Of a stretch of 64,000 nucleotides of DNA, positions 20,243 to 29,434 are shown in pieces. Numbering within the stretch: position 1 is the stretch's first letter; the number at the start of each line of letters is the position of its first letter. Source of the stretch: an uncultured Sulfitobacter sp. (GTDB lineage Bacteria > Pseudomonadota > Alphaproteobacteria > Rhodobacterales > Rhodobacteraceae); the NCBI GenBank assembly GCA_947492925.1, contig CANLOQ010000005.1, positions 62,001 to 126,000 of the forward strand, given 5' to 3'. The notes under the pieces are model-generated. The model saw only the letters and a list, made by a program, of their open reading frames with translations. It was not told the origin of the DNA and did not search any database. The position numbers and the translations under genes were made by a program.

Positions 20243-21454
20243 TTAAGCGGGTCGGCGTATGGTAATCTGCGTCACATCGCAATTTCCACTGTCAAATGTT
20301 GCCGCGCAGGAAGTGAGGTAAAAATTCCACATCCGGCGAAAGCGATCATCAAAGCCTAGTGCGGTGATCTGATCCCACTTCTCGTTGAAGGTCTCATGCC
20401 ATCGGCGCAGCGTGATATCATAGCTTTTGCCAAACTCGATGGACTTGTCCACCACAAGGCCCGCCCGCTCAACCTGTTCACGCAGCACTTTAGGAGACGG
20501 CAGCATCCCTCCGGGAAATATATACTTTTGGATGAAATCGACGCCACGTTTGTACACGTCCCAACGCGCATGATCGACGGTGATGATCTGCAGGGTCGCA
20601 GCCTTACCGGGCTTTAGGCGCTCACGCACGGTGTCAAAGTAGACCGGCCAATATTTCTCACCAACAGCCTCGAACATCTCAATGCTTGCAATGCCATCGT
20701 AATGCCCCCGTTCGTCGCGATAGTCCTGCAACTTGAAATCCACCAAGTCGGAAAGTCCTGCTTTTTCAATACGTTCACAGGCATACTTGAACTGTTCCTC
20801 GCTGATGGTCAGCCCCGTCACCCGCAGGCCCCGTTCCTTGGCGGCATATTCGGCAAAACCGCCCCAGCCACACCCAATTTCCAACACGTGATCGCCGGGG
20901 CTTACGCCCATCTGGTCAACCATACTTGCGTATTTTGCCGTTTGCGCAGCTTCCAGCGATTGCTGTGCATCCTTTTCGAACAGTGCCGACGAATAGGTCA
21001 TGGTTTCATCCAGCCAAAGCCTATAGAAATCATTGCCCAGATCGTAATGATAGCTGATGTTCTTGCGCGCCTGTGTCTTGGAGTTGCGCTGCAGCCAAAA
21101 GCGCAGCTGCTCAAACCGACGCACGAAACCCATGCCGGGAAAACCATCATAGATGTTTTCATTGCCCTGATGCACCAAGTCCATAAAGGCCTGCAAATCC
21201 GGCGTGGACCAGTCGCCATCCAGATACGCGTCACAAAAGCCCAGATCGCCCTCGCGGATAAGCCGGGCAAAAAGGTCATCGCTGTGGATGCAGATTTCTG
21301 CGACATGCCCCGGATTTGCCCCTTCCGCCCGAAAGGTCCGCCCGTCCGGCAGAACAAAATCAACCCGGCCATTGCGCATTTCCTGCGCCATCGCAAAGAC
21401 CCGCGCGAAATACCGCGGCAGAGATTTCTGCCCGTCTGTACTCGTCAAAATCAT
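20243..21454 (-). CDS. cfa: Cyclopropane-fatty-acyl-phospholipid synthase-family methyltransferase
   Basis: A 403-residue SAM-dependent enzyme of the CFA synthase family, acting on unsaturated acyl chains of membrane phospholipids. The SAM-binding loop is LEIGCGWGGFAEYAA, preceded by ISYHYDLGNDFYRLWLD and MTYSSALF, both typical of the family. I placed the start at the ATG at 21454 because GGGGAG lies five bases upstream of it; a GTG two codons earlier overlaps that site. It follows the photolyase gene by 60 bases. Photolyase plus CFA-type enzyme is a known light or singlet-oxygen response pairing in Rhodobacterales. Confidence 0.9.
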   Translation of the reverse strand: MILTSTDGQKSLPRYFARVFAMAQEMRNGRVDFVLPDGRTFRAEGANPGHVAEICIHSDDLFARLIREGDLGFCDAYLDGDWSTPDLQAFMDLVHQGNENIYDGFPGMGFVRRFEQLRFWLQRNSKTQARKNISYHYDLGNDFYRLWLDETMTYSSALFEKDAQQSLEAAQTAKYASMVDQMGVSPGDHVLEIGCGWGGFAEYAAKERGLRVTGLTISEEQFKYACERIEKAGLSDLVDFKLQDYRDERGHYDGIASIEMFEAVGEKYWPVYFDTVRERLKPGKAATLQIITVDHARWDVYKRGVDFIQKYIFPGGMLPSPKVLREQVERAGLVVDKSIEFGKSYDITLRRWHETFNEKWDQITALGFDDRFRRMWNFYLTSCAATFDSGNCDVTQITIRRPA

Positions 21455-21514
21455 GCCCACTCCCCGTGGATTATTCTATGACACATTAACTGTAAGCTAT
21501 AATGGACACAATTG

Positions 21515-22936
21515 TTAAAAGTCCCGCTTTTCATAGGCTTCCAACGCCCGCTTGCGACCGTCCGCCGCCGAAACGATCGGTTGTGGATAGGGATCGTCAG
21601 GGCTCATGCCCCAGTGACGCGGCATGGCGTCGAAATATTTCAGCGCATCCTCATGCGGGTTCGACTTGCGTTCGGCGATCCAGCGCGAAACGTACGCGCG
21701 GTCCTTGTCGAATTTGTCCAATTGGGTTTCTGGGTTGAAAACCCGGAAATACGGTGTCGCATCCGGGCCAGAGCCGGCTGACCACTGCCAACCCATCGCA
21801 TTGCTGGCCGGATCCCAGTCAATCAGGCAATCCTCGAACCAATCCATGCCAATCCGCCAGTGCGTGCGCAGATGTTTGGTCAGATAGCTAGCGACAATCA
21901 TCCGGCCGCGGTTGTGCATCCGGCCCGTGACGTACATCTCGCGCATGGCGGCATCGACAAAGGGCAGCCCGGTGCGTCCTTTTTTCCACGCCCATACCTC
22001 CGACAGCCGCGCGTCTTCGTTCCAGTCGAACTGTTGCCACTCCTCGCGCCAGCTTTTCGTCAGGATATGCGGCGTGTGGTGCATCAGGTGATAGGCAAAC
22101 TCGCGCCAGACCAGCTCTTTCAGGAATGTTTCCGCGCCCGATTTTCCTTCTTCGCGCGCGCGCACACCTGCGTGCCAGCATTGATGCGGGCTGATCTCTC
22201 CCAGTGCGAGGTTTTCAGACAGGTTTGATGTGCCCACTTCCCCCGGCAGATCACGCGTACGGTCATAATCGGCCACCGTATGCGCAATAAACGCGCCAAG
22301 CCGGGACTGAGCCGCACTTTCGCCAAGCTGCACGAAAGGACGGACGACTTCGGCACCCCGGTTCATCGCAGCCCCCATCTCCCAGCTGTCCAGATTGTCA
22401 CTGTCCGGCCATGTGTCGGGCGCGGGAATGCGTGCCGGGGTCGGCAAAGGGGCCTCAACATCGCGGGATTTCACCATGTTCCAAAACGGTGTGTAGACCT
22501 TGTAGAACCCACCGGTCTTTGTCTCGACGGTCCAGGGTTCAAACATCAGATGGCCGCCAAACGACTTTGCCTCCACCCCCTGCTCTTTCAGCGTTTCCTT
22601 GATGGCAGTGTCGCGCGCGACACTGTCAGGATCGTAAAGCCGCGACCAAAATACCGTTCCTGCACCGGTCTCGTCGATCAATTCCTGTAGCACCTGACCC
22701 GCATCACCACGCCGCAGGATCAGACGACTGTTTTTGGCGGCAAGACTATCCTCCAAAGCGCCCAGTCCCAGACCAAGCCGCCATTTTGGCGCAGCAGCCA
22801 GACCGGCCACCAGATCATCATGGATGAAAACCGGGATCACCGGCCGCCCCGCATCACAGGCCGCGCTCAGGGCCGCATGATCGCTGAGCCGCAGATCGCG
22901 GCGGAACCACATCAGGATCGGTGATTTATCAGTCAT
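21515..22936 (-). CDS. phrB: Deoxyribodipyrimidine photolyase
   Basis: A 473-residue class I CPD photolyase. The N-terminal antenna domain starts LMWFRRDLRLSDHAAL. The FAD-binding domain contains ELVWREFAYHL, WAWKKGRTGLPFVDAAMREM, TGRMHNRGRMIVASYL and WDPASNAMGWQW. It uses blue light to split cyclobutane pyrimidine dimers. It is upstream of and co-directional with the CFA-type gene, consistent with joint control. Confidence 0.95.
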   Translation of the reverse strand: MTDKSPILMWFRRDLRLSDHAALSAACDAGRPVIPVFIHDDLVAGLAAAPKWRLGLGLGALEDSLAAKNSRLILRRGDAGQVLQELIDETGAGTVFWSRLYDPDSVARDTAIKETLKEQGVEAKSFGGHLMFEPWTVETKTGGFYKVYTPFWNMVKSRDVEAPLPTPARIPAPDTWPDSDNLDSWEMGAAMNRGAEVVRPFVQLGESAAQSRLGAFIAHTVADYDRTRDLPGEVGTSNLSENLALGEISPHQCWHAGVRAREEGKSGAETFLKELVWREFAYHLMHHTPHILTKSWREEWQQFDWNEDARLSEVWAWKKGRTGLPFVDAAMREMYVTGRMHNRGRMIVASYLTKHLRTHWRIGMDWFEDCLIDWDPASNAMGWQWSAGSGPDATPYFRVFNPETQLDKFDKDRAYVSRWIAERKSNPHEDALKYFDAMPRHWGMSPDDPYPQPIVSAADGRKRALEAYEKRDF

Positions 22937-23030
22937 GTTAACCGTTCGTTCATTTCATCGCTCTTACCAAGCGACTTAGAACACACACGGCGCAATCAAG
23001 CCCGGGGTTTCACGAAAAGCGGCAGCAGCT

Positions 23031-24254
23031 TTAAAGAACCTCATCCAATGCGTTCAGTAACTGATCTACTTCGGCCTTGGTCGTGTAATGGGTAAAGCTC
23101 AGGCGCAGCACGCCTTTATCCATATCGACCCCCATCGCAGCCAGCGCGCGCCCTGCATAGAAATCGCCGCCTCCAGCCATGATCCCGCGTGCGGCAAGCT
23201 CTGCGGCAACATCCTCGCCCGGACGGTTGAGCGCCAAGGCAACAGTAGGTGCCCGCCCCTCCGCTTCGGCGGGGCCAATCAAACGGACGGAATTGCGCGA
23301 TTTCACGGCATCCAGCAAAGGCTGCAACAGATTGGTCTCATGCGCGCGCATCAGATCGTGTACGGCAGCGCCGCGTCCTGCGGCATCTGCGTCACCACCG
23401 ACATGATGCGCATAGGCTGCATCGACATAATCAGCCATCCCGGCGCAGGCCGCCACCTGTGCGTGATCGGGGCCCGCAGGCGTGAAGCGTTTGTACAGGC
23501 TGTCAGCGTTAAAGACATGGCCCTGATTTGGCAAAAGCTGCCCCAGCGCGCGGCGGATTACCATCAGACCCTGATGCGGCCCGAACGTCTTGTAGGCAGA
23601 AAAGAGATAAATATCCGGCCCCATCGCCCCGACGTCGGCAAACCCGTGCGGGGCATAGGAAACGCCGTCGACACAGACAAACGCGCCCGCCGCATGGGCC
23701 AGCGCGGTAATCTCGACCACTGGATTGATCTGCCCCACGACGTTCGAGCAATGGGGGAAACAGACCAGCCGCACGTTCTCATCCAGCAGGTTTTCCAGAT
23801 CTTCGGGGTTCAGCGCGCCGGTGTCGGGGTCAATGCACCATTCGCGCACCTCGATCCCGCGGTCGGCCAGCCTGCGCCACGGACCTGTGTTGGCCTCATG
23901 GTCCTGATTGGTCACGATAATCGCCTCACCTTGCGCCAGCATCTGGCCAAAGGCCTGCGCCAGCACGTAGGTGTTCTGTGTGGTGGACGGACCGAAACTC
24001 AGCTCATCCGCCTCAACCCCAAGGATCGCCGCCATCCGGTGGCGCGCTTCATCCATTTCCTCACCTCCCAGCGTACTTGCGGCGTAGGGCGCGTAGGGCT
24101 GGACCTTACGCTGGGTGTAGAATCGGAAGAGACGGTCAATCACTGGCTGGCAGGTATAAGACCCACCGGCGTTCTCAAAAAAGGCCTGTCCCTGCAAGGA
24201 TGGCTCGGCGAAGGCGGGGAATTGGGCGCGGACCCATGTTGTGTCTAGTGTCAT
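23031..24254 (-). CDS. Aminotransferase class V (cysteine-desulfurase-like, no catalytic Cys)
   Basis: A 407-residue PLP enzyme of fold type I. The lysine that binds PLP is in YLFSAYKTFG (Lys222), and the cofactor-stacking histidine is His119 (NQDHEANTG). It resembles the SufS/CsdA-like branch, but where desulfurases carry their sulfur-accepting cysteine the C-terminal half reads RGIMAGGGDFYAGRALAAMG, and there is no cysteine in that region. It is therefore unlikely to be a true desulfurase. The start at 24254 (MTLDTTWVRAQFPAF) gives the conserved N-terminus; an in-frame ATG 63 bases upstream overlaps the BCCT terminator region. Substrate unknown. Confidence 0.82.
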   Translation of the reverse strand: MTLDTTWVRAQFPAFAEPSLQGQAFFENAGGSYTCQPVIDRLFRFYTQRKVQPYAPYAASTLGGEEMDEARHRMAAILGVEADELSFGPSTTQNTYVLAQAFGQMLAQGEAIIVTNQDHEANTGPWRRLADRGIEVREWCIDPDTGALNPEDLENLLDENVRLVCFPHCSNVVGQINPVVEITALAHAAGAFVCVDGVSYAPHGFADVGAMGPDIYLFSAYKTFGPHQGLMVIRRALGQLLPNQGHVFNADSLYKRFTPAGPDHAQVAACAGMADYVDAAYAHHVGGDADAAGRGAAVHDLMRAHETNLLQPLLDAVKSRNSVRLIGPAEAEGRAPTVALALNRPGEDVAAELAARGIMAGGGDFYAGRALAAMGVDMDKGVLRLSFTHYTTKAEVDQLLNALDEVL

Positions 24255-24292
24255 GGGCGCAGGGTGTGCCGAAACATGCGGGCCGTCAAATG

Positions 24293-24328
24293 CAAAAGCC
24301 CCGATGCGATGCTGCACCGGGGCTTTTG
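24293..24328 (-). terminator. Terminator of the BCCT transporter gene
   Basis: An 11-bp perfect stem (CAAAAGCCCCG / CGGGGCTTTTG) lies just beyond the BCCT stop codon. Read on the minus strand it ends in GGGGCTTTTGC. It separates the transporter gene from the aminotransferase gene. Confidence 0.85.
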
Positions 24329-24349
24329 TCGCTTCATTCTGGTTGCGGA

Positions 24350-26032
24350 TTACTCCGCCGGGATTGCACCGTTGTCGATGTCGTCAGCCAACGTCGCAAT
24401 ACCTGCCGCTTCGCGACGGCCATCGTTATAGATCGCCTTGATCAGCGCAATACACATCAGCACCATCACCACCGAGAACGGCAGCGCACCAATCACCATC
24501 GCGGTCTGAATAGCGGTGGTGCCTCCCGTCGCTAGCAAGCCGCCAACAACCAGCGCCAGCGCTGCCCCCCAGAACAGGATATGCGGACGCGCCTTTGGCC
24601 CTTCGTCACCCGCCGCGTTGATCGTGTTTACGATCAGAACAGCAGAGTCAGCAGATGTGACGAGGAAGGTCATCAGCAGGACCACGATCATCACCGCCAT
24701 ACCCCATGACAGAATCTGGGAAATCGGTTCAAGCATGTAGGCCGTCATAGCAAAGATCTTGTCACCATTTGCAGCGTCCAAAATCACACCACCCGCATCG
24801 CCGTTCAGCTCAAGATCAATCGCCGTACCGCCGGCCCAAGAGAACCAGACAAAGCACATCAGCGATGGCACGATCATCGCACCCAGCACAAATTCGCGGA
24901 TGGTCCGCCCGCGCGAGATACGCGCAAGGAACAGGCCCACAAAGGGTGCAAATGCGATCCACCATGCCCAGTAGAATACCGGCCACCAGCCCTGCCACTG
25001 CGCCAGTCTGAAGGCTTCGGAGCCATCCACACCGTCAGAGACAAAGACATTAAAGCTCAGCCCCGGCAGCGCGATCAGGTAATCCCAGATGCCGACGAAG
25101 AAGGCAGTCGCACCAAAGAACGTCGCACCAAAGATGATTAAAAAGCCCAGAAGGACAATCGACAGCACCATGTTGATGTTGGAGAGCCACTTGATGCCTT
25201 TACCAACACCCGAAAGCGCCGACAGCGTCGAGGCGCCCATGATCACCAGAAGCGCCACGATGATGCCCAGTGTGGTGGCAGACCCGTCTTCCAGCACAAG
25301 ACCGCCGATGCCGATGCGTGACAGACCCGCCACAAATTGCTCAACGCCAAAGCCCAGCGTTTGCGCCACCCCCAGAATGGTCGCCACGACCGCCACGATG
25401 TCGATGATGTGACCCAGAACGCCCGAAAGCGACTTGCCAAACAGTGGCGTCAGAGCCGAGCGAATGGTCAGCGGCAACCCGCGACGGTAGCTGAAGAACG
25501 CCAGCGCCAGCCCGGCAACAGCATAGCAGGCCCAGGCCCCCAGACCCCAGTGCAGGAAGGACCAGACATAGGCCTCGCGCACGTTGTCTGCCCCCAGCGC
25601 CGTATTCACACCCTGAATAACCGCCGGGTTATTCTTGAAGTGTGCAACGGGTTCAGCCACGGCCCAAGTCAACATGCCCACACCGATCCCGGCGCCAAAC
25701 ATCATCGAGAACCAAGAGAAATTGGAAAACTCCGGTTTTTCACCGTCCTGACCCAGATTAAGTCGCCCCGCCGTGGGCCAGATCGCCAGACCCAGGCAAA
25801 CGATGATGAAAAACGCAACCGTCCAGATGTACCAGGCGGCAAAATTCGCAAGGATCACGGTGTTCCACGCGCCCAGCACTTCGCCCGCCCAATCCGGCCA
25901 GACAATTGCCCAGACAACCAGACATGAGATGATGATTTTACTGATCACCGTCACACTGACGCTGAATCCCCCGTAAAATCCACTGTCCGCCGTATTGATC
26001 GGCAGATCCGTTAGAGGTGGTTTTAAAGCCAT
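24350..26032 (-). CDS. BCCT-family betaine/choline/carnitine-type transporter
   Basis: A 560-residue inner-membrane carrier with about twelve membrane segments. The glycine-rich region of helix 3 is FGAGIGVGMLTWAVAEPVAHF, and the tryptophan-rich family motif is seen in SFLHWGLGAWACYAVAGLALAFFSYRRGLP. BCCT proteins carry quaternary ammonium compounds or, in some marine bacteria, DMSP; specificity cannot be read here. I start at 26032 (MALKPPLTD) because the upstream in-frame extension is Phe-rich and unlike the family. The DMSP demethylase operon 3 kb away makes DMSP a plausible substrate, as inference only. Confidence 0.92.
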   Translation of the reverse strand: MALKPPLTDLPINTADSGFYGGFSVSVTVISKIIISCLVVWAIVWPDWAGEVLGAWNTVILANFAAWYIWTVAFFIIVCLGLAIWPTAGRLNLGQDGEKPEFSNFSWFSMMFGAGIGVGMLTWAVAEPVAHFKNNPAVIQGVNTALGADNVREAYVWSFLHWGLGAWACYAVAGLALAFFSYRRGLPLTIRSALTPLFGKSLSGVLGHIIDIVAVVATILGVAQTLGFGVEQFVAGLSRIGIGGLVLEDGSATTLGIIVALLVIMGASTLSALSGVGKGIKWLSNINMVLSIVLLGFLIIFGATFFGATAFFVGIWDYLIALPGLSFNVFVSDGVDGSEAFRLAQWQGWWPVFYWAWWIAFAPFVGLFLARISRGRTIREFVLGAMIVPSLMCFVWFSWAGGTAIDLELNGDAGGVILDAANGDKIFAMTAYMLEPISQILSWGMAVMIVVLLMTFLVTSADSAVLIVNTINAAGDEGPKARPHILFWGAALALVVGGLLATGGTTAIQTAMVIGALPFSVVMVLMCIALIKAIYNDGRREAAGIATLADDIDNGAIPAE

Positions 26033-26276
26033 TTTTCTTGTCCCTGTTTTATGTGGCCTCAGCCTAAAGCGACAATCCGCCGCGGCAAAGAAAAAGAACG
26101 GGCAACGGATTTGCGAAAATGTTGCAAACTGCACAAACACTTGGGAAAGCAAGGGAATTAGCTCGCGCGAATTTTCGCCACCCGATTGAATTCAAAAAGC
26201 CCGCGCGGTGGACGATGACGTATTTCATCGCCCATGTGTCGATCTTTGGTAGGGGGCAGATACCGCTTTGGCGAAT

Positions 26277-26702
26277 CTATTCGGCCAGCGCTGCGATGAT
26301 CCGGTCGGCGTTCGCCTTGATCACGTCCATATCGCCCATTGTGCCGGGCGGACGGATTGCCACCCCTTCATGGCGCGGGTGAATATGGAAATGCAGGTGA
26401 AATACCTCCTGCCCACCTGCCGCCTCATTGAACTGGAAAAGTGTGATACCATCCGCTTCAAACGCCCGCTTGGCCGCGTTCGCAACCTTGTTGACCGTCG
26501 CCATACAGGCCGCCAGTTGCGCCGGGGTCGCATCCAGCATGTTGCGGCAAGGGGTTTTCGGGATCACCAGGCAATGCCCTTCGGTGCGCGGCATGATGTC
26601 CATGAAGCACAGCGTCTCGTCGTCTTCATACACGGTGATGTTGGGAATCTCTCCGCGCAGGATCTTGGCGAAAATATTCTGGTCGTCGTAAGCCTCGGCC
26701 AT
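26277..26702 (-). CDS. HIT-family protein
   Basis: A 141-residue histidine-triad protein. The HIT motif is HLHFHIH at residues 102-108, preceded by FNEAAGGQEVF; the N-terminal half shows NIFAKILRGEIPN. HIT proteins hydrolyse nucleoside phosphoramidates or adenylates. The ATG at 26702 has AAGGAG seven bases upstream. Longer in-frame extensions overlap the next gene and are not credible. It lies 62 bases after the small DUF2867-like gene and may end the DMSP transcript. Confidence 0.92.
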   Translation of the reverse strand: MAEAYDDQNIFAKILRGEIPNITVYEDDETLCFMDIMPRTEGHCLVIPKTPCRNMLDATPAQLAACMATVNKVANAAKRAFEADGITLFQFNEAAGGQEVFHLHFHIHPRHEGVAIRPPGTMGDMDVIKANADRIIAALAE

Positions 26703-26764
26703 AGCGGTCTCCTTCTCGCGTCTTTTGTCAGCTTGATAGGGGTTGCCCGCCCCAAGGTCAAAGC

Positions 26765-27253
26765 TCAGCCGCGCCGGAGTTTGCGTTCCGCCGTGCGTAG
26801 TAGGGCTTTGGAATAAAGACGGTGCAAGGGAAGAGTTGCGCGCACCCAAGCGGGCAGCGCTTCCCCCTTGGCCACCACACCAGATCCAAACAGCAGCCGC
26901 GTCACGCCGCCGTCCTTCGGGGCCACCGCGAGCCATGACCGGGTCAGCCCCCCAAGATCGCACATCAATACCTGCGCCTGATCCCGTTGTTCCACGCGCC
27001 ACGCCGCAAATGTATCGGCCTGACCTGTGGCAAGTGCTGCCACATCCGCATCCGTGATCCGCTTGCGCAAAGATATGCCCAGAACCACACGCTCAAGCCG
27101 GAACAGCCACGTGGTGTAGAAGGCCGCGATGAACTCCGCCAGATCAGTTTCCAGCGGATGCATTACTTCAAAACAATCGGTGTAGGTGCCGTCCTGCGCC
27201 GCATACGCCCCCAAGAAGGCGTCCCGCGGCACAGGCACGGCCCGCGCAATCAT
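26765..27253 (-). CDS. Conserved hypothetical protein, possibly DUF2867-like
   Basis: A 162-residue soluble protein. The central region (YTDCFEVMHPLETDLAEFIAAF) and the basic C-terminal end (PLHRLYSKALLRTAERKLRRG) vaguely resemble DUF2867 proteins, but I cannot confirm that. There is no signal peptide or membrane segment. The start overlaps the stop of acuI by four bases, so it is translated with the DMSP genes. The function is unknown. Confidence 0.65.
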   Translation of the reverse strand: MIARAVPVPRDAFLGAYAAQDGTYTDCFEVMHPLETDLAEFIAAFYTTWLFRLERVVLGISLRKRITDADVAALATGQADTFAAWRVEQRDQAQVLMCDLGGLTRSWLAVAPKDGGVTRLLFGSGVVAKGEALPAWVRATLPLHRLYSKALLRTAERKLRRG

Positions 27254-28233
27254 GCGTTGACGTCAACGACTACGCGGCCCTTGACCTGACCTTTCAGAAT
27301 ATCGCGCCCGAGACCCGGCAGATCAGACAGCGTTGCGGGCTGCACCATCGCCTCCAGCTTGTCCATCGGCAAATCCTTGGCAATCCGCTCCCACGCACGC
27401 AGACGGTTTTCGTAGGGTTGCATGACTGAATCGATGCCCAGAAGATTTACGCCGCGCAACAGGAAAGGAATAACCGTCGCAGGTAGGCCCGCGCCGCCCG
27501 CAAGGCCCACAGCGGCAACGCTGGCCCCGTATTGCATCTGCCCCAAAACCCGCGCCAGCATCTCGCCACCTACAGCATCCACACAACCGCCCCATGTCTC
27601 GCCTTCCAGCGGGCGCTTGACGGTTTCGTTGATCTCTTCACGCGCCACGATCTGCGTGGCCCCTAGCGATTTGAGGTAATCAGCGGTCTCTGGCCGCCCT
27701 GTGACGCCCGCGACCTCGTGGCCCAAATGGGCAAGGATCGCCGTTGCGACCGAACCAACACCGCCTGCAGCACCGGTTACCAGCACCGGGCCGCTTTTGA
27801 TGCCGTGATCCTCAAGCGCCATCACTGACAGCATCGCGGTAAAGCCCGCGGTGCCAACCGCCATCGCCTGCCGCGCATCCAGACCTTCGGGAAGTGGCAC
27901 CAGCCAATCCGCCTTGACCCGCGCTTTTTGTGCATAGCCGCCCCAATGCGCCTCGCCCACACGCCAACCGGTCAGCACAACCTTGTCGCCCGGCTTGTAC
28001 CGATCATCAGAGGAAGCCTCGACCGTGCCCGCAAAATCAATGCCCGGCACATGCGGATAGTTGCGCACCAGTCCACCGCCCGGTCCGATGCACAAACCGT
28101 CCTTGTAGTTGACCGTCGAATACTCAACCGCAACCGTCACATCCCCCTCGGGCAGTTGGTCTTCGGAAATCTCCGTTACGGCGGCAGAGGTTTTCCCCTC
28201 ATCGTCCTTGGTCACAACAAGCGCATTAAACAT
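27250..28233 (-). CDS. acuI: Acrylyl-CoA reductase (NADPH) AcuI
   Basis: A 327-residue medium-chain dehydrogenase/reductase. The N-terminal GroES-like domain shows NYKDGLCI and NYPHVPGIDFAG; the nucleotide-binding loop is VTGAAGGVGSVA. In roseobacters AcuI reduces acryloyl-CoA from DMSP to propionyl-CoA and detoxifies acrylate. The gene follows dmdA by 97 bases in the same direction, as in Ruegeria pomeroyi, which strengthens the assignment against the wider YhdH-like family. Confidence 0.93.
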   Translation of the reverse strand: MFNALVVTKDDEGKTSAAVTEISEDQLPEGDVTVAVEYSTVNYKDGLCIGPGGGLVRNYPHVPGIDFAGTVEASSDDRYKPGDKVVLTGWRVGEAHWGGYAQKARVKADWLVPLPEGLDARQAMAVGTAGFTAMLSVMALEDHGIKSGPVLVTGAAGGVGSVATAILAHLGHEVAGVTGRPETADYLKSLGATQIVAREEINETVKRPLEGETWGGCVDAVGGEMLARVLGQMQYGASVAAVGLAGGAGLPATVIPFLLRGVNLLGIDSVMQPYENRLRAWERIAKDLPMDKLEAMVQPATLSDLPGLGRDILKGQVKGRVVVDVNA

Positions 28234-28330
28234 TCAACTTCTCCATTCCGGGGGCCTTGCCCCACCTCTTTTTCCTGTGTCCCGCCCGGCCCGGTGCAAA
28301 GCCCGAACAGCGGAACACGTCAAAGCGTAC

Positions 28331-29434
28331 TTACGCCCAAAACGTCTCGCGCACGACCGCATCGCGCGGCCCGTCCGTGGTCTCAACCCGCAGCGCCGTG
28401 CCTTGGTCCCAGTGCGTCATCTTCACCATACCAATGGCGACATTGGTGTTAAAGTCTGGCGACCATGCGGCTGACGTCACCTGCCCCACACGCTTGTCCC
28501 CGGCCATCAATGGCCAGACGCGGTCACATCCGGGAACTTTGGCGCCGCTGATATCAATAGCCCGCACCTGCTGGTTTGGCCCTTCCTTTGCCACGCGCAA
28601 CAACGCATCGCGTCCCATGCAGCCGATCGCCGTCTGCGTGTCACAGAACCGGCCCAGCCCACATTCATGCGGTGTGTTGTCATCGTTCATGTCGTTGCCG
28701 TAGCTCAGCAACCCACCCTCGACCCGCTCGATTCCGTTGGGGCAGCCCGCGCGTACATCCAGATCGCGGCCCGCTTCCATCAACGCATTCCACAGTGGCA
28801 TCCCAATATCGGAACCATCAACGTAGATCTCAAAACCGCCCTGCTTGGAATAGCCCGAACGCGCCACCACAAGCGAACGACCCTGAAACTCAAACCACCC
28901 AAAGCGGAAGAAGCGCACATCGCGCACCGCATCGCCAAAGACCCGACCCATCAACTCATCGGCTTTTGGTCCTTGCACGGCCAAAGGGCTGATGTCCGGC
29001 TCGTCCACAAGCACATCCAGCCGATAACCGTTGGCAATGCCCTTGACCCAGTAAAGCAGATCGCTGTCCGCAATTGAAATCCACCAGCGGTCCTCGGCCA
29101 GCTTCACCGCCACCGGATCGTTCAACATGCCCCCCGTTTCATCAACGATGGGCACATAGAAGCATCGCCCCGGCAACATGCCGCGCAGATCGCGAGGCGT
29201 GAGCATCTGCATCAGGCGCGCGGCATCGGGTCCGCGCAGTTCAACCTGCCGCTCGACCGCCACATCCCACACCTGCACCGCTTCTTTCAGGTGGCGATAA
29301 TCCTCCTCCACACTCTCAAAAACCGTGGGCAGAAGCATGTGGTTATAAACGGTATAGGCTTTGACACCCGCGGCCTCGACCCCTTCGGAAAAGGGCGTGC
29401 GGCGCAGGCGGCGGGACGGCGAAATCAACGGCAT
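28331..29434 (-). CDS. dmdA: Dimethylsulfoniopropionate demethylase
   Basis: A 367-residue GcvT-fold enzyme transferring a methyl group from DMSP to tetrahydrofolate, giving methylmercaptopropionate. The N-terminus SPSRRLRRTPFSEGVEAAGVK, AYTVYNHMLLPT and VWDVAVERQVELRGPDA are typical of DmdA and differ from glycine-cleavage T protein. Length matches the family. It overlaps dinB by one base upstream and is followed by acuI, the established roseobacter arrangement. GcvT-like alternatives are less likely given this neighbour. Confidence 0.94.
   Translation of the reverse strand: MPLISPSRRLRRTPFSEGVEAAGVKAYTVYNHMLLPTVFESVEEDYRHLKEAVQVWDVAVERQVELRGPDAARLMQMLTPRDLRGMLPGRCFYVPIVDETGGMLNDPVAVKLAEDRWWISIADSDLLYWVKGIANGYRLDVLVDEPDISPLAVQGPKADELMGRVFGDAVRDVRFFRFGWFEFQGRSLVVARSGYSKQGGFEIYVDGSDIGMPLWNALMEAGRDLDVRAGCPNGIERVEGGLLSYGNDMNDDNTPHECGLGRFCDTQTAIGCMGRDALLRVAKEGPNQQVRAIDISGAKVPGCDRVWPLMAGDKRVGQVTSAAWSPDFNTNVAIGMVKMTHWDQGTALRVETTDGPRDAVVRETFWA

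Noticed and set aside
23088-24248. A 386-codon open frame opposite the aminotransferase gene
   Set aside because: It mirrors the aminotransferase gene, whose PLP motifs are clear. The opposite frame has no family pattern and no ribosome-binding site.
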